Shown here: in pieces, positions 8,062 through 18,091 of the stretch
Position numbering within the stretch: the stretch's first letter is position 1
How the letters are laid out: every line of letters starts with the position of its first letter
Assembly (NCBI RefSeq): GCF_902459565.1
Contig: NZ_CABPSN010000002.1
Span: 1 to 64,000 of the forward strand
Length of the DNA stretch: 64,000 nucleotides
From: Pandoraea aquatica
GTDB taxonomy: Bacteria; Pseudomonadota; Gammaproteobacteria; Burkholderiales; Burkholderiaceae
Reading direction: 5' to 3'
Translations under genes and position numbers: made by a program
The notes under the pieces: model-generated
What the model saw: only the letters and a program-made list of their open reading frames with translations
Told to the model about the DNA's origin: nothing
Database searches by the model: none

Positions 8062-8859
8062 CTAGCCGCGCAAAAACGCGTCGTAGCCCGTTTTCACGAT
8101 CAGCACCGCAAGCACGCCCAGAAACATGCGCCGCACGAAACCCACACCGTGCTTGAGCGCGAGACGGCTGCCCACCAGACTGCCCACCACGTTCATGATC
8201 GCCATGCCCGCGCCGACCAGCCACAGTACATGCCCGCTCATGCCGAACAGCAGCAGCGCGGCCAGATTCGTCGCGACGTTCACAATCTTCGAGGACGCCG
8301 ACGCGTTCACGAAGTCCTGCCCGAACAGCCGCACAAACAGAAACACCAGAAAACTGCCCGCACCGGGGCCGAAGAAACCGTCGTAGAAGCCGATGACGCC
8401 GCCCACAGCGATCGCCATGAGTGTCACCCCGCTCCCACCCTTCACAGGGGCGTGGACCGTCCCGAAATCCTTTTTTCGCAGGGTGTAGATCGCAACAGCG
8501 ACCAGGACGAACGGCAGCACCTTGCGCAGCACGTCGGCCGGCACATGGGTGACGGCGTAGGCACCGCAGAACGAGAAGACGAAGGCCGCGACGGTGGCGG
8601 GCGCCACGATGGACCAGCGCAGCTGGACGCCGCGCGAGTAACGCAGCGCCGCTGAGGCCGTGCCCCAGATGCCAGCCATCTTGTTGGTGCCGAACAGCAG
8701 CGGCGGCGCAGCATTGGGGAAGACGGCGAAAAGCGTCGGCACGGAGATCAGGCCGCCGCCACCGACTACGGCGTCGACCAACCCGGCGAGAAACGCCCCG
8801 CCAGCGAGCATCAGCAAATCGCTCAGCGCCCAACCCGTCAACATACCTTCCCCATACAC
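8062..8859 (-). CDS. TSUP (TauE/SafE) family membrane permease
   Basis: 265 residues with about eight membrane helices. The N-terminal GGAFLAGLVDAVVGGGGLISVPTL is the hallmark of the TauE/SafE sulphite-exporter family, and the second half repeats the fold with GFYDGFFGPGAGSFLVF. Members export sulphite, sulphoacetate or other organic anions; the substrate here is not evident. A second start five codons in (8844) is possible. It stands alone between the two liv clusters. Confidence 0.88.
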   Translation of the reverse strand: MYGEGMLTGWALSDLLMLAGGAFLAGLVDAVVGGGGLISVPTLFAVFPNAAPPLLFGTNKMAGIWGTASAALRYSRGVQLRWSIVAPATVAAFVFSFCGAYAVTHVPADVLRKVLPFVLVAVAIYTLRKKDFGTVHAPVKGGSGVTLMAIAVGGVIGFYDGFFGPGAGSFLVFLFVRLFGQDFVNASASSKIVNVATNLAALLLFGMSGHVLWLVGAGMAIMNVVGSLVGSRLALKHGVGFVRRMFLGVLAVLIVKTGYDAFLRG

Positions 8860-9426
8860 AACACCCCAGTCGCTCCGTGCGTCGGCACCGGCCAGACGAA
8901 AACGCCGAGCATAGCGTCTTTATTCCGCATTGCGCGTACTTATTGCGGTAGAAACCGGTGCAATTCTCGCAATGTGGCGTAAAGACAGCCGGAATTGCGA
9001 ATTGAATGCGGGAAAACCAATTAAAGGGAGAATGCGATGCGCGAGAGCCGCACAAGGGAGCGTCATGACCGTTGAATATGGCATGGCTGGCGAAGGCCTG
9101 GCACAACGCAATGCGACGTTGCGCAGAAGGTGAAGCACAATATAAAAAGCGCTGTCGGAGTCTTCTCCGACAGCGCTTTCTTTTTTGGCGGTGCGCGTTA
9201 TCGCGCTTGTTGTCTCCTCGTTCCTCGCCCCTATATCCTGCTGTGACGCGAACTGAGGGAGAGAATAAAGGAGCACCCAATGCACCACAAGTCAGCATTT
9301 ACCCCTACGAATTAGGTTTTTTCTGACATTCGTGCGCCAGAGTGACGAGCGGACGCGCCACACAGGTGCATCCACCGCCATCCAGGCTTCCACGAATCGC
9401 TCGCTTATCACTCGCTTATCACTCAC
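8860..9426. other. 567-bp intergenic region
   Basis: Apart from the hairpin terminator at 9147-9187 I see nothing convincing. The left part should carry the promoter of the TSUP gene. A 67-codon frame at 8930-9133 has no ribosome site or recognisable sequence. Confidence 0.5.
9147..9187. terminator. bidirectional terminator past livM of the second liv operon
   Basis: A stem of about 15 bp, AAAGCGCTGTCGGAG against CTCCGACAGCGCTTT with loop TCTT, has T-rich tracts on both strands. It lies about 240 nt past the livM stop at 9427. Confidence 0.85.
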
Positions 9427-10425
9427 TTACGACGCCTGCGACATCGACCGGAAGAACCGGCTGCGCGCAATGAACTCGCCCACGAGACCGCGTCGGAACG
9501 CCAGCACGCAGATGATGAAGATCGCGCCGATCACGATGGTCACCGACTCACCGAGCGTCTGGAACCACGTCACACCGGTCGCCGTCGCGAGCCAGTTGCC
9601 GATATCGCCCAGCTTGTTCTCGAGCACGATGATCACCACCGCGCCCACCACCGGCCCGAGCATCGTGCCGAGACCGCCCACGAGCGTCATCAGAATCACC
9701 ATGCCCGACATCGTCCAGTGAACGTCGGTGAGGGTCTCGAAGCCCAGCACTACCGTCTTGGTTGAACCGGCCAGCGCGGCAAGCGTGGCCGACAGCACGA
9801 ACGCCAGCAGCTTGAAGCGGTCGACGTCGTAACCGAGCGAGATCGCACGCGGCTCGTTCTCTTTGATGGCCTTGAGCACCTGACCGAACGGCGAGTGCAC
9901 GATGCGCATGATCAGCAGGAAACCCAGCGCGCAGATCGCGAGCACCACGTAGTACAGCGTGAGATCCGAGTCGAGCGGCAGCAGACCGAAGAGCGAACCG
10001 CGCGGCACGCCTTGCAGACCGTCTTCCCCGCCGGTGAACGGTGCTTGCAGACAGAAGAAGTACAGCATCTGCGCGAGCGCCAGCGTGATCATGGCGAAGT
10101 AAATGCCCTGACGCCGGATCGCCAGCAAGCCGATCACCAGCCCCAGCACCGCCCCCGCAACCACACCCGCGAGAATGCCGATCTCCGGCGTAAAGCCGAG
10201 GTTGCGAATCGCATAGCCCGTCACATAACCTGCGCTACCGAAGAACGCGGCGTGCCCGAACGACAGCAGCCCCGTGAAGCCGAGCAGCAAGTTGAAGGCC
10301 GCGGCGAACAGTGCGAAGCACAGCACCTTCATGACGAAGACCGGATACGCGCCGGCAAACGGCGCAACGATCAGCGCCAACAGCAGCAGGGAATACAGCA
10401 CGCGTTGTTGCATCTGTTGTTGCAT
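9427..10425 (-). CDS. livM: branched-chain amino-acid-type ABC transporter permease LivM
   Basis: 332-residue inner-membrane permease with about nine helices and the LivM motif LLGFTGLLSFGHAAFFGSAGY, followed later by the EAA-like loop FGQVLKAIKENEPRAISLGYD. The start at 10425 (MQQQMQQ) follows livH by 11 nt; a second ATG lies four codons in. The longer frame upstream runs into livH and is not used. It is the last gene of the second liv operon. Confidence 0.92.
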   Translation of the reverse strand: MQQQMQQRVLYSLLLLALIVAPFAGAYPVFVMKVLCFALFAAAFNLLLGFTGLLSFGHAAFFGSAGYVTGYAIRNLGFTPEIGILAGVVAGAVLGLVIGLLAIRRQGIYFAMITLALAQMLYFFCLQAPFTGGEDGLQGVPRGSLFGLLPLDSDLTLYYVVLAICALGFLLIMRIVHSPFGQVLKAIKENEPRAISLGYDVDRFKLLAFVLSATLAALAGSTKTVVLGFETLTDVHWTMSGMVILMTLVGGLGTMLGPVVGAVVIIVLENKLGDIGNWLATATGVTWFQTLGESVTIVIGAIFIICVLAFRRGLVGEFIARSRFFRSMSQAS

Positions 10426-10436
10426 GGTTTCGTCCC

Positions 10437-11321
10437 TTACTTTTGTTTGCCGAACAGCCCGGCGGGGCGCAGCAGCAACACGATCACCATGATGAAGAAC
10501 ACCACGGTCGCCGACGCTTCCGGGTAGAACACCTTGGTGAAGCCTTCGATCACGCCGAGCATCAGCCCGGTGACGATCGAGCCCATGATGGAGCCCATAC
10601 CGCCGATCACGACCACCGCAAACACGGTGATGATCATCGACTGGCCCATGAGCGGGGATATCTGAATGACGGGCGCGGCGAGCACACCGGCGAACGCGGC
10701 CAGCGCCACGCCGAAGCCGTACGTCAGCGTGATCATGAGGGGCACGTTCACGCCGAACGCTTCCACGAGCTTCGGGTTCTCGGTGCCAGCACGCAGATAC
10801 GCGCCGATCTTCGTCTTCTCGATGATGAACCACGTCGCGAAGCAGACGACGAGCGATGCCACCACCACCCACGCGCGATAGTTCGGCATGAACATGAAGC
10901 CGAGGTTGGTCGCACCGGACAGCGCATCGGGTGCGTCGAACGGCTGGCCGGACACACCGTAGATCGAGCGGAACACGCCTTCGAGCACGAGCGTGATGCC
11001 GAACGTCAGCAGCAAACCGTAAAGATGATCGAGCTTGTAGATCCAGCGCAGCATGGTGCGCTCGATCACGATGCCGATGATGCCCACCACGACGGGGGCG
11101 AGGATCAGCATGACCCAGTAATTGAGGCCGAGATAATTGCCGCCCATCCAGGCGAGCATGGCACCCAGCATGAACAACGCGCCGTGCGCGAAGTTGATCA
11201 CGTTGAGCAGACCGAAAATCACCGCCAGGCCGAGGCTCAGCATGGCGTAAAACGAGCCGTTCACCAGTCCCAGCAGCAGTTGGCTCAACAGCGCCGGCAG
11301 GGGGATGCCTAGAAAGTCCAT
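10437..11321 (-). CDS. livH: branched-chain amino-acid-type ABC transporter permease LivH
   Basis: 294 residues, standard LivH length. The N-terminal QLLLGLVNGSFYAMLSLGLAV and GLLNVINFAHGALFMLGAM are diagnostic. The EAA-like loop (LRAGTENPKLVEAFGVNV) should contact the LivF/LivG ATPases. It lies between the binding-protein gene and livM. Confidence 0.92.
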   Translation of the reverse strand: MDFLGIPLPALLSQLLLGLVNGSFYAMLSLGLAVIFGLLNVINFAHGALFMLGAMLAWMGGNYLGLNYWVMLILAPVVVGIIGIVIERTMLRWIYKLDHLYGLLLTFGITLVLEGVFRSIYGVSGQPFDAPDALSGATNLGFMFMPNYRAWVVVASLVVCFATWFIIEKTKIGAYLRAGTENPKLVEAFGVNVPLMITLTYGFGVALAAFAGVLAAPVIQISPLMGQSMIITVFAVVVIGGMGSIMGSIVTGLMLGVIEGFTKVFYPEASATVVFFIMVIVLLLRPAGLFGKQK

Positions 11322-11417
11322 CGAAATCGATTCTCTGGGAGAAACCTTGGAGAAAGGTCGCGACGGGACACGCGTCCCGTCGCTATCCGTGCATCGTTTG
11401 CTACAGAAGTGCTGCGC

Positions 11418-12617
11418 TTACTTCAGCTTGCAGGTCGATTCGGCTTCGGTGGTGAAGGCCTTCTCGCCCGGGATCGTGGCAACTACCTTGTAGTAGTCCC
11501 ACGGCGCCTTCGATTCGGCCTTCGACTTCACTTGCATCAGGTACATGTCGTGGACCATCGTGCCGTCCTTACGGATGTAGCCCTTGCTGAACATGTCGTC
11601 GATCTTGATCTTGTGGAGCTGCTCCATGACCTTGTCGGCGTCCGTCGTACCGGCGGCCTGTACGGCCTTGAGGTACGTCGTCGTGGCCGAGTAGTCACCG
11701 GCTTGCAGGCTCGACGGCATCTTCTTCATCTTTTCGAAGTAACGCTTGGCGAAGGCGCGGGTCTTGTCGTCCTTGTCCCAGTACCAGCTATCGGTCAGGT
11801 ACATGCCTTCGGTGTTATCCAGACCGAGCGAGTGAATGTCGTTGATGAACACGAGCAGACCGGCGATCTGCATCTTGCCCTTGATACCGAATTCCTTCGC
11901 GGCCTTGATCGCGTTGATCGTGTCGCCACCAGCGTTCGCCAGCCCCAGCACCTGCGCCTTGGACGCCTGCGCTTGCAACAGGTACGACGAGAAGTCCGAA
12001 GCCGACAGCGGGTGACGCACCTGCCCCACCACCGTGCCGCCGTTAGCCTTCACCACGTCGGACGTGGACTTCTCCAGCGCGTGACCGAACGCATAGTCGG
12101 CGGTCAGGAAGAACCACGACTTGCCGCCCGCCTTCACCACGGCCGAGCCGGTGCCGCGTGCGAGCGCAACGGTGTCGTACGCGTAGTGCACGCCGTACGG
12201 CTGGCATTGGTCGTTGGTCAGCGCGTCGGAGCCTGCGCCTACGTTGATGTAGACCTTCTTCTTCTCGGCGGAGACCTTGTTCATCGCCAGGCCGGTACCC
12301 GAGTTGGTACCACCGATGAGCATGTCGACGCCACCACGGTCGAACCATTCGCGCGCTTTCGACGCCGCAACGTCCGCCTTGTTCTGGTGATCGGCCGTGA
12401 CCAGTTCGACCGGCTTGCCGAGAACCTTGCCGCCGAAGTCGGCGATGGCCATCTTGATGGCTTCTGCGCCGCCCTGTCCGTCGATGTCGGTGTACAGACC
12501 CGACATATCGGTGATGAAACCGATCTTCACCGTGTTGCCATCGGCGTGGGCCTGCGAGGCCATTGCCGCAAAACCAAACGCAGCCGCAACGGCCAACGCC
12601 TTCATCCGCATCGTCAT
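11418..12617 (-). CDS. periplasmic ABC binding protein, Liv family
   Basis: 399-residue solute-binding protein. The start at 12617 has an AAGGAG ribosome site and gives a signal peptide (MTMRMKALAVAAAFGFAAMA, cleavage near SQAHA). The mature protein opens with NTVKIGFITDMSGLYTDIDG. This subgroup, with LIGGTNSGTGLAMNKV and a tail ending in Cys-Lys-Leu-Lys, is common in Burkholderiales next to livHMGF, with uncertain ligand. It lies between livF and livH, so the operon order is livG-livF-binding protein-livH-livM. A Cys at the C-terminus may pair with the one in NDQCQPYG. Confidence 0.9.
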   Translation of the reverse strand: MTMRMKALAVAAAFGFAAMASQAHADGNTVKIGFITDMSGLYTDIDGQGGAEAIKMAIADFGGKVLGKPVELVTADHQNKADVAASKAREWFDRGGVDMLIGGTNSGTGLAMNKVSAEKKKVYINVGAGSDALTNDQCQPYGVHYAYDTVALARGTGSAVVKAGGKSWFFLTADYAFGHALEKSTSDVVKANGGTVVGQVRHPLSASDFSSYLLQAQASKAQVLGLANAGGDTINAIKAAKEFGIKGKMQIAGLLVFINDIHSLGLDNTEGMYLTDSWYWDKDDKTRAFAKRYFEKMKKMPSSLQAGDYSATTTYLKAVQAAGTTDADKVMEQLHKIKIDDMFSKGYIRKDGTMVHDMYLMQVKSKAESKAPWDYYKVVATIPGEKAFTTEAESTCKLK

Positions 12618-12687
12618 CTTCGTCTCCTTCGTGGATTTGATCGCCTGGGTCCATCGCCCGGCACGCGTGCACGCCGGGTAGCTCACC

Positions 12688-13473
12688 TCATACGCCCAAC
12701 AACTCGTGCAGCACCGGCATCTTCGTCTCCAGCTCCGGAGCGCCGAAGCGCTCCACGATCTTGCCGTGCTCCATGACATAGAAGCGATCGGCCAGCGGAG
12801 CCGCAAAACGGAAATTCTGTTCCACCATCACGATGGTGTAGCCACGCGCTTTGAGCGTGGTGATCATGCGCGCAAGCGTCTGCACGATCACCGGCGCGAG
12901 GCCTTCGGAAATCTCATCGAGCAGCAACAGATTCGCGCCTGTGCGCAGAATGCGCGCCACCGCGAGCATCTGTTGTTCGCCACCCGACAGGCGCGTGCCC
13001 TGACTGTGACGGCGCTCTTTCAGGTTCGGGAACATGTCGTAAATCTCGTCGAGCGACATACCGCGCCCGCCGTCTTCGCGACGGTTGCCGCTCATGCCGA
13101 TATACGGCGGCAGCAGCAGATTTTCTTCACACGACAGGCTCGCGAAAATGCCGCGCTCTTCAGGGCAATAACCCACGCCGTGATGCGCGACCTTATACGT
13201 CGGGAGATGAATCGTTTCTTCACCGGCAATGCGAATCGATCCCTGACGCTGACCGGTCAGGCCCATGATCGCGCGCAGCGTCGTGGTGCGCCCGGCCCCG
13301 TTGCGCCCGAGCAGCGTGACGACTTCGCCACGCCCGACCGTCAGGTCCACGCCGTGCAGGATGTGCGACTCGCCGTACCACGCCTGAAGCCCTTCGACTT
13401 CCAGTGCGGGCACGTTGCCGCCGTTCTTGCCACCCTGGTTGTTGCCGCCGTTACCGTACATAGCCGTCCTCAC
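12688..13473 (-). CDS. livF: LivF-type ATPase with altered Walker A
   Basis: 261-residue ATPase of the second Liv importer. The P-loop reads GRNGAGRTT: residue 62, normally the invariant phosphate-binding lysine, is arginine (codon CGC at 13288-13290). Walker B is also unusual, LLLLDEISEGLAP instead of the usual DEPSLGLAP, while the signature LSGGEQQML is normal. The GTG start overlaps the livG stop by 4 nt; an ATG four codons later (13461) is an alternative. The N-terminus carries a Gly/Asn-rich stretch before the domain. Activity may rely on the partner LivG, whose P-loop is intact. Confidence 0.9.
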   Translation of the reverse strand: MRTAMYGNGGNNQGGKNGGNVPALEVEGLQAWYGESHILHGVDLTVGRGEVVTLLGRNGAGRTTTLRAIMGLTGQRQGSIRIAGEETIHLPTYKVAHHGVGYCPEERGIFASLSCEENLLLPPYIGMSGNRREDGGRGMSLDEIYDMFPNLKERRHSQGTRLSGGEQQMLAVARILRTGANLLLLDEISEGLAPVIVQTLARMITTLKARGYTIVMVEQNFRFAAPLADRFYVMEHGKIVERFGAPELETKMPVLHELLGV

Positions 13474-14249
13474 CCGTGGGCTCCCTGCATTTCGCCGTCC
13501 GCCGTGCCCATATAGGCTTCCATCACCTGCGGATTCTTCGAGACTTCGTGATACGGCCCCTCGGCGAGCACTTCACCGCGCTGAAGCACGGTGATGGTGT
13601 CGGAGATCCCGGCGATCACGTTCATGTTGTGCTCGACCATCAGAATCGTGCGTCCCGCCGACACCTTCTTGATGAGTGCCGTCACGCGATCGACGTCTTC
13701 GTGACCCATGCCTTGCGTGGGCTCGTCTAGCAACATTAGTTCGGGCTCCATAGCAAGCGTGGTTGCGATTTCGAGCGCGCGTTTGCGGCCGTACGGCAAC
13801 TCCACGGTGAGCGTATGAGCGAATTCGGTGAGGCCGACTTCCGCGAGCAACTCCATGGCGCGCGCGTCGAGCTGACGCAGCGTGCGACTGCTGCTCCAGA
13901 AGTGGAACGCCGTGCCGAGGTTGCGTTGCAGTCCGATACGCACGTTCTCGAGCACGGTGAGGTGCGGGAACACGGCGGAGATCTGGAACGAGCGGATGAT
14001 GCCGCGTCGCGCGATTTGCGCGGGCGCTTCACGGGTGATGTCTTCCCCGTTGAAGGTGATGGACCCGGCGCTGGGCACGAGGAATTTCGTGAGCAGGTTG
14101 AAGCAGGTCGTTTTGCCCGCACCGTTCGGCCCGATCAGCGCATGAATGGTGCCGCGCGCAACGCGCAGGTCGACCCCGTTCACGGCGGTGAAGCCACGGA
14201 ACTCTTTGGTGAGCCCGCGGGTTTCGAGAATGTAATCGTTGTTCGCCAT
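13470..14249 (-). CDS. livG: branched-chain amino-acid-type ABC transporter ATP-binding protein LivG
   Basis: 259-residue ATPase with intact Walker A GPNGAGKTT, the signature position VELPYGRKRALEIATTLA and Walker B LMLLDEPTQGM, then the switch His in LMVEHNMNVI. The start at 14249 has an AGGAG site; the frame continues upstream without a better start. It is first in the second liv operon and overlaps livF by 4 nt. Confidence 0.92.
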   Translation of the reverse strand: MANNDYILETRGLTKEFRGFTAVNGVDLRVARGTIHALIGPNGAGKTTCFNLLTKFLVPSAGSITFNGEDITREAPAQIARRGIIRSFQISAVFPHLTVLENVRIGLQRNLGTAFHFWSSSRTLRQLDARAMELLAEVGLTEFAHTLTVELPYGRKRALEIATTLAMEPELMLLDEPTQGMGHEDVDRVTALIKKVSAGRTILMVEHNMNVIAGISDTITVLQRGEVLAEGPYHEVSKNPQVMEAYMGTADGEMQGAHG

Positions 14250-14685
14250 GTCTCCTGCCACATTCCTGGTTGGCGGTGCGAAGCGTCGTGTGCGCTTCAG
14301 ACACCATCGTCTGTGACAACCGCAAGGCAGGCGGGTGACGCGATGGTTGGCGTCGCCGGCAAAGTGCCCCGCGTCCCAAACGAAGCGCCGAATTCTTGGT
14401 TCGATCACTCATAGGGAAACGTTATTGTGTGTGGTTTGCTGCAACGCGATCATTGGGATTTGCACTAGGCTTCGCACCCCTCGAAACGCGCATGCTCACA
14501 CGCGTTGCAGAACGTTCGGTCACATAGCACACGACGATGCACCTCCCTTGTGCGACAAGGGTTTTGCGGCACATGCAAATGGGCGGGCGATAGCGAATAT
14601 CGATGAGACACCGCACCGGGCGCTCATCGATATGGGACTACATTAGGTATTACTACGTAAGATTTGGGAAAGCAGCGGTAGGTCG
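14250..14685. other. 436-bp intergenic region
   Basis: It should hold the promoter of the livG operon at its right-hand side. Near the GMC gene lies a perfect 11-bp inverted repeat (14597-14633). Nothing else is recognisable. Confidence 0.5.
14597..14633. repeat. 11-bp perfect inverted repeat past the GMC gene
   Basis: ATATCGATGAG (14597-14607) pairs with CTCATCGATAT (14623-14633) across 15 nt. No T-run follows on either strand, so it may be an operator or an mRNA 3'-end stabiliser rather than a classic terminator. Confidence 0.5.
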
Positions 14686-16335
14686 TTAGCTGACGCGAAG
14701 CTTACGCGCAGCGCGAATCATGTCGCTGGCCCGCTCCGCGATCATGATCGTCGGCGAGTTGGTGTTGCCCGACGTGATAGTCGGCATAACGGACGCATCC
14801 ACCACGCGCAAGCCCTGCACACCCCGCACACGCAACTGCGGATCGACGACGGCATCGGGGTCATCTGCGCGGCCCATGCGGCACGTGCCGACCGGATGGA
14901 AGATCGTCGTGCCGATGTCACCCGCCGCGCGCTTCAGGTCGTCGTCGCTCTGATACGACGGTCCCGGCAGATACTCGCGCGGCTCGTAACGCGCGAACGC
15001 CGGTGCGCCCACGATGCGGCGCGTGAGTTTGATCGCGTCGGCGGCGACACGCAGATCCTCTTCCGTCGAGAGATAGTGCGGTGCGATGTTCGGTGCGACA
15101 CGCGCATCGGGCGACGTGAGATGCACATGGCCGCGCGACGTCGGTCGCAGGTTGCACACCGACGCCGTGAACGCGTTGAACTTGTGCAACGGCTCGCCGA
15201 ACTTCTCCAGCGACAACGGCTGCACGTGATACTCCAGATCGGGACGCGTCATGTCGTCGCGACTGCGCGCAAACGCCCCCAGTTGCGACGGCGCCATGCT
15301 CATCGGCCCGCGCTGCGTAAACGCGTACTGCATGCCGATCGAGAGCTTGCCGAGCAGACTGTTCGCGGTGAGGTTGAGCGTCTTTGCGCCGCGTAGCTTG
15401 TACACCGTGCGCAATTGCAGATGGTCCTGCAAGTTCTCGCCGACAGCGGGCACATGCGACACGACATCGATGCCGAGATTGCGCAATCGCTCGCCATCGC
15501 CAATGCCGGACACTTCGAGCAGATGCGGAGAATTGACCGCGCCCGCCGCGAGAATCGTTTCGACGTTTGCGAGCGCCACGAAGTCCTCGTTTCCACCGCG
15601 ATACGCCACGCCCGTGCAACGCGTGCCGTCGAACGTCAGACGACTTACGCTCGCGCCCGTGATCACCGTCAGATTCGGACGTTGCGACGCCGGTCGCAAG
15701 AAGCCCTTCGCAGCACTCCAGCGCACACCGCGTCGCTGATTCACTTCGAAGTAACCGATGCCGAAGTTATCGCCTTGATTGAAGTCGTCGGTCTTGGGAA
15801 TGCCGATCTGCTCGGCGGCATCGGCAAACGAATCGAGCACGCGCCACGACAGACGCTGCTTCTCGACGCGCCATTCGCCGCCGCTGCCATGAAACTCGGA
15901 GCTTCCCTTGTAATGGTCTTCGCTGCGCTTGAACAGCGGCAGCACGTTGTCCCAGCGCCAGCCGTCGTCGCCGGTCGCGTCGGCCCACACGTCGTAATCC
16001 TCGCGCTGGCCGCGCATGTAGATCATGCCGTTGATCGACGAACTGCCCCCCAGCACCCGCCCTCGCGGATACGCGAGTGAGCGACCGTTAAGCCCGGCTT
16101 CTTCCTGCGTGCGATACAGCCAGTCCGTGCGCGGGTTGCCGATGCAATAGAGATAACCGACGGGGATGTGAATCCAGTGATAGTCGTCCTTGCCGCCGGC
16201 TTCGAGCAGCAGCACAGAGACGTCGGGGTCTTGCGTGAGACGGTTCGCCAGCACACAGCCGGCTGAACCGGCGCCGACGATGATGTAGTCGAAGCGCTCC
16301 TGCTTGTCGCTATGCTTGTCCGTCTGCTTGCTCAT
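14686..16335 (-). CDS. GMC-family FAD-dependent oxidoreductase (choline/alcohol dehydrogenase type)
   Basis: 549 residues from the ATG at 16335; the frame opens ten codons earlier. The FAD-binding VGAGSAGCVLANR follows the N-terminus, GMC signature 1 is in YPRGRVLGGSSSINGMIY, signature 2 around GAVNSPHLLEVSGIG, and the catalytic His is in HPVGTCRMG (about residue 480), with the second active-site residue in SGNTNSPT. No signal peptide, so it is cytoplasmic or membrane-associated. Family members oxidise choline or aliphatic and aromatic alcohols. It is not beside a betaine cluster but is followed upstream by an aldehyde dehydrogenase gene, suggesting sequential alcohol and aldehyde oxidation (inference). 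Confidence 0.88.
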   Translation of the reverse strand: MSKQTDKHSDKQERFDYIIVGAGSAGCVLANRLTQDPDVSVLLLEAGGKDDYHWIHIPVGYLYCIGNPRTDWLYRTQEEAGLNGRSLAYPRGRVLGGSSSINGMIYMRGQREDYDVWADATGDDGWRWDNVLPLFKRSEDHYKGSSEFHGSGGEWRVEKQRLSWRVLDSFADAAEQIGIPKTDDFNQGDNFGIGYFEVNQRRGVRWSAAKGFLRPASQRPNLTVITGASVSRLTFDGTRCTGVAYRGGNEDFVALANVETILAAGAVNSPHLLEVSGIGDGERLRNLGIDVVSHVPAVGENLQDHLQLRTVYKLRGAKTLNLTANSLLGKLSIGMQYAFTQRGPMSMAPSQLGAFARSRDDMTRPDLEYHVQPLSLEKFGEPLHKFNAFTASVCNLRPTSRGHVHLTSPDARVAPNIAPHYLSTEEDLRVAADAIKLTRRIVGAPAFARYEPREYLPGPSYQSDDDLKRAAGDIGTTIFHPVGTCRMGRADDPDAVVDPQLRVRGVQGLRVVDASVMPTITSGNTNSPTIMIAERASDMIRAARKLRVS

Positions 16336-16469
16336 TCCCGCATGTCTCCGTCGTTGGCGCGGCACTCGCCATAGTGCGGTGCCGACGCTGGTGCGGCACC
16401 CGAGTGGGGTGGACTGTCGCCACCCTCATCGGGTTCATTTTTGTCGTTGTGCTGCTGCGGCGTCGCGAT

Positions 16470-17978
16470 TTACTTCGCCACCGGCATCGTGAACTCCGCG
16501 CCCTTGCCGATGCTGTCGGGCCAACGCTGCATCACGCTCTTGAAGCGCGTATAGAAGCGAATGCCCTCTTCGCCATAAGCGTGATGATCGCCGAACAGCG
16601 AACGCTTCCATCCGCCGAACGACTGCCACGCCATCGGCACCGGAATCGGCACGTTGATGCCCACCATGCCGATCTTCACCTGACGCGAGAACGCGCGCGC
16701 CACGCCGCCGTCGCTCGTGAAACACGACACGCCGTTGCCGAACTCGTGCGCGTTGATCAGCTCGATGGCCGACGCCAGATCGGGCACGCGCACGACGGCC
16801 AGCACCGGCCCGAAGATTTCGTCGCGATAGATCGTCATCTCGGTCGTCACATGATCGAACAACGTGCCGCCGAGGAAGAACCCCTGCTCGTGGCCCGGGA
16901 CTTGCAGACCGCGTCCGTCGACGAGCAACGTCGCCCCGGCACTCACACCTTCCGCAATATAGCCCTCGATCTTCGCCTTGTGGGCGGCCGTGACGACCGG
17001 CCCCATCTCCGAGGCATCGTCCACGCCCGGCCCGACACGCAGCGCCTTCACACGCGGCACCAGCGCGTCGACCAGACGATCCGCCACCTGCCCGACCGCC
17101 ACCGCCACCGAGATCGCCATGCAGCGCTCGCCGGCCGAACCGTAGGCCGCGCCGATCAGCGCGTCGACGGCCTGATCGAGATTCGCGTCGGGCATCACCA
17201 CGAGATGATTCTTCGCGCCGCCGAGCGCCTGCACGCGCTTGCCGCGCCGCGTGCCTTCCGTGTAGATGTACTCGGCAATCGGCGTCGAGCCGACGAACGA
17301 CAGCGCTTCGACGTCCGGGTGATCGAGCAGCGCATCCACGGCGACCTTGTCGCCCTGCACGACGTTGAACACCCCATCCGGCAGCCCGGCTTCACGCAAC
17401 AGATCGGCGATCAGCAGACTGGCCGACGGATCGCGTTCGGACGGCTTGAGCACGAACGTGTTGCCGCACGCGAGCGCGATCGGGAACATCCACATCGGCA
17501 CCATCACCGGGAAGTTGAACGGCGTGATCCCCGCGCAGACGCCCACCGGCTGACGCAGATGCCAGTTATCGATGCCACCGCCGATGTTGTCGCTGTGCTT
17601 GCCCATCAGCAGATTCGGCGCGCCGCAGGCGTACTCGACGATCTCGATGCCGCGCGTGACTTCGCCGCGCGCATCGGAGAACACCTTGCCGTGTTCGCGG
17701 GTGATGATGCGGGCCAGTTCGTCCTGATGTTCGTCGAGCAGTGCCTTGAACTTGAACAGCACACGGGCGCGCTTGAGCGGGGCGGTCTCCGACCACGACG
17801 GCAGCGCCGCTTTCGCCGCCGCTACCGCCGCATTCACGTCCCTTACGCTGGCCAGCGCCACGCGGGCGCTCACGGCCCCTTCGGCCGGATTGAAGACGTC
17901 GGCGAAGCGCTCGCCCTCACCGGCCACACGTTGACCACCGATGAAGTGCTGGACGGTTGGAATATCAGCGTTGCTCAT
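16470..17978 (-). CDS. mmsA: methylmalonate-semialdehyde dehydrogenase (CoA-acylating)
   Basis: 502 residues, the usual size. It catalyses NAD- and CoA-dependent oxidation of methylmalonate or malonate semialdehyde to propionyl- or acetyl-CoA, in valine, inositol or beta-alanine breakdown. Diagnostic stretches are [30 protein letters not shown] and the nucleophile Cys286 in GSAGERCMA. The CoA-acylating branch is indicated by the absence of the general-base Glu of hydrolytic ALDHs: LGGAKNH replaces the E-LGGK motif. It is divergent from a LysR gene with a perfect operator between them. mmsB and other valine genes are not adjacent. Confidence 0.93.
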   Translation of the reverse strand: MSNADIPTVQHFIGGQRVAGEGERFADVFNPAEGAVSARVALASVRDVNAAVAAAKAALPSWSETAPLKRARVLFKFKALLDEHQDELARIITREHGKVFSDARGEVTRGIEIVEYACGAPNLLMGKHSDNIGGGIDNWHLRQPVGVCAGITPFNFPVMVPMWMFPIALACGNTFVLKPSERDPSASLLIADLLREAGLPDGVFNVVQGDKVAVDALLDHPDVEALSFVGSTPIAEYIYTEGTRRGKRVQALGGAKNHLVVMPDANLDQAVDALIGAAYGSAGERCMAISVAVAVGQVADRLVDALVPRVKALRVGPGVDDASEMGPVVTAAHKAKIEGYIAEGVSAGATLLVDGRGLQVPGHEQGFFLGGTLFDHVTTEMTIYRDEIFGPVLAVVRVPDLASAIELINAHEFGNGVSCFTSDGGVARAFSRQVKIGMVGINVPIPVPMAWQSFGGWKRSLFGDHHAYGEEGIRFYTRFKSVMQRWPDSIGKGAEFTMPVAK

Positions 17979-18091
17979 GTTCGTTTCCTGTGGATTTCAA
18001 GGCATCGGCACCGGCATTGTCACGCTCAGCGCCACGAGTAGCCCCAAGCGTACTGCCGTGACCGGCCGCAATCCAATGAGAAAAAATCAAA

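Noticed and set aside
8930-9133. 67-codon open frame in the gap after the TSUP gene
   Set aside because: No ribosome site and no similarity that I can recognise; overlaps a likely promoter region.
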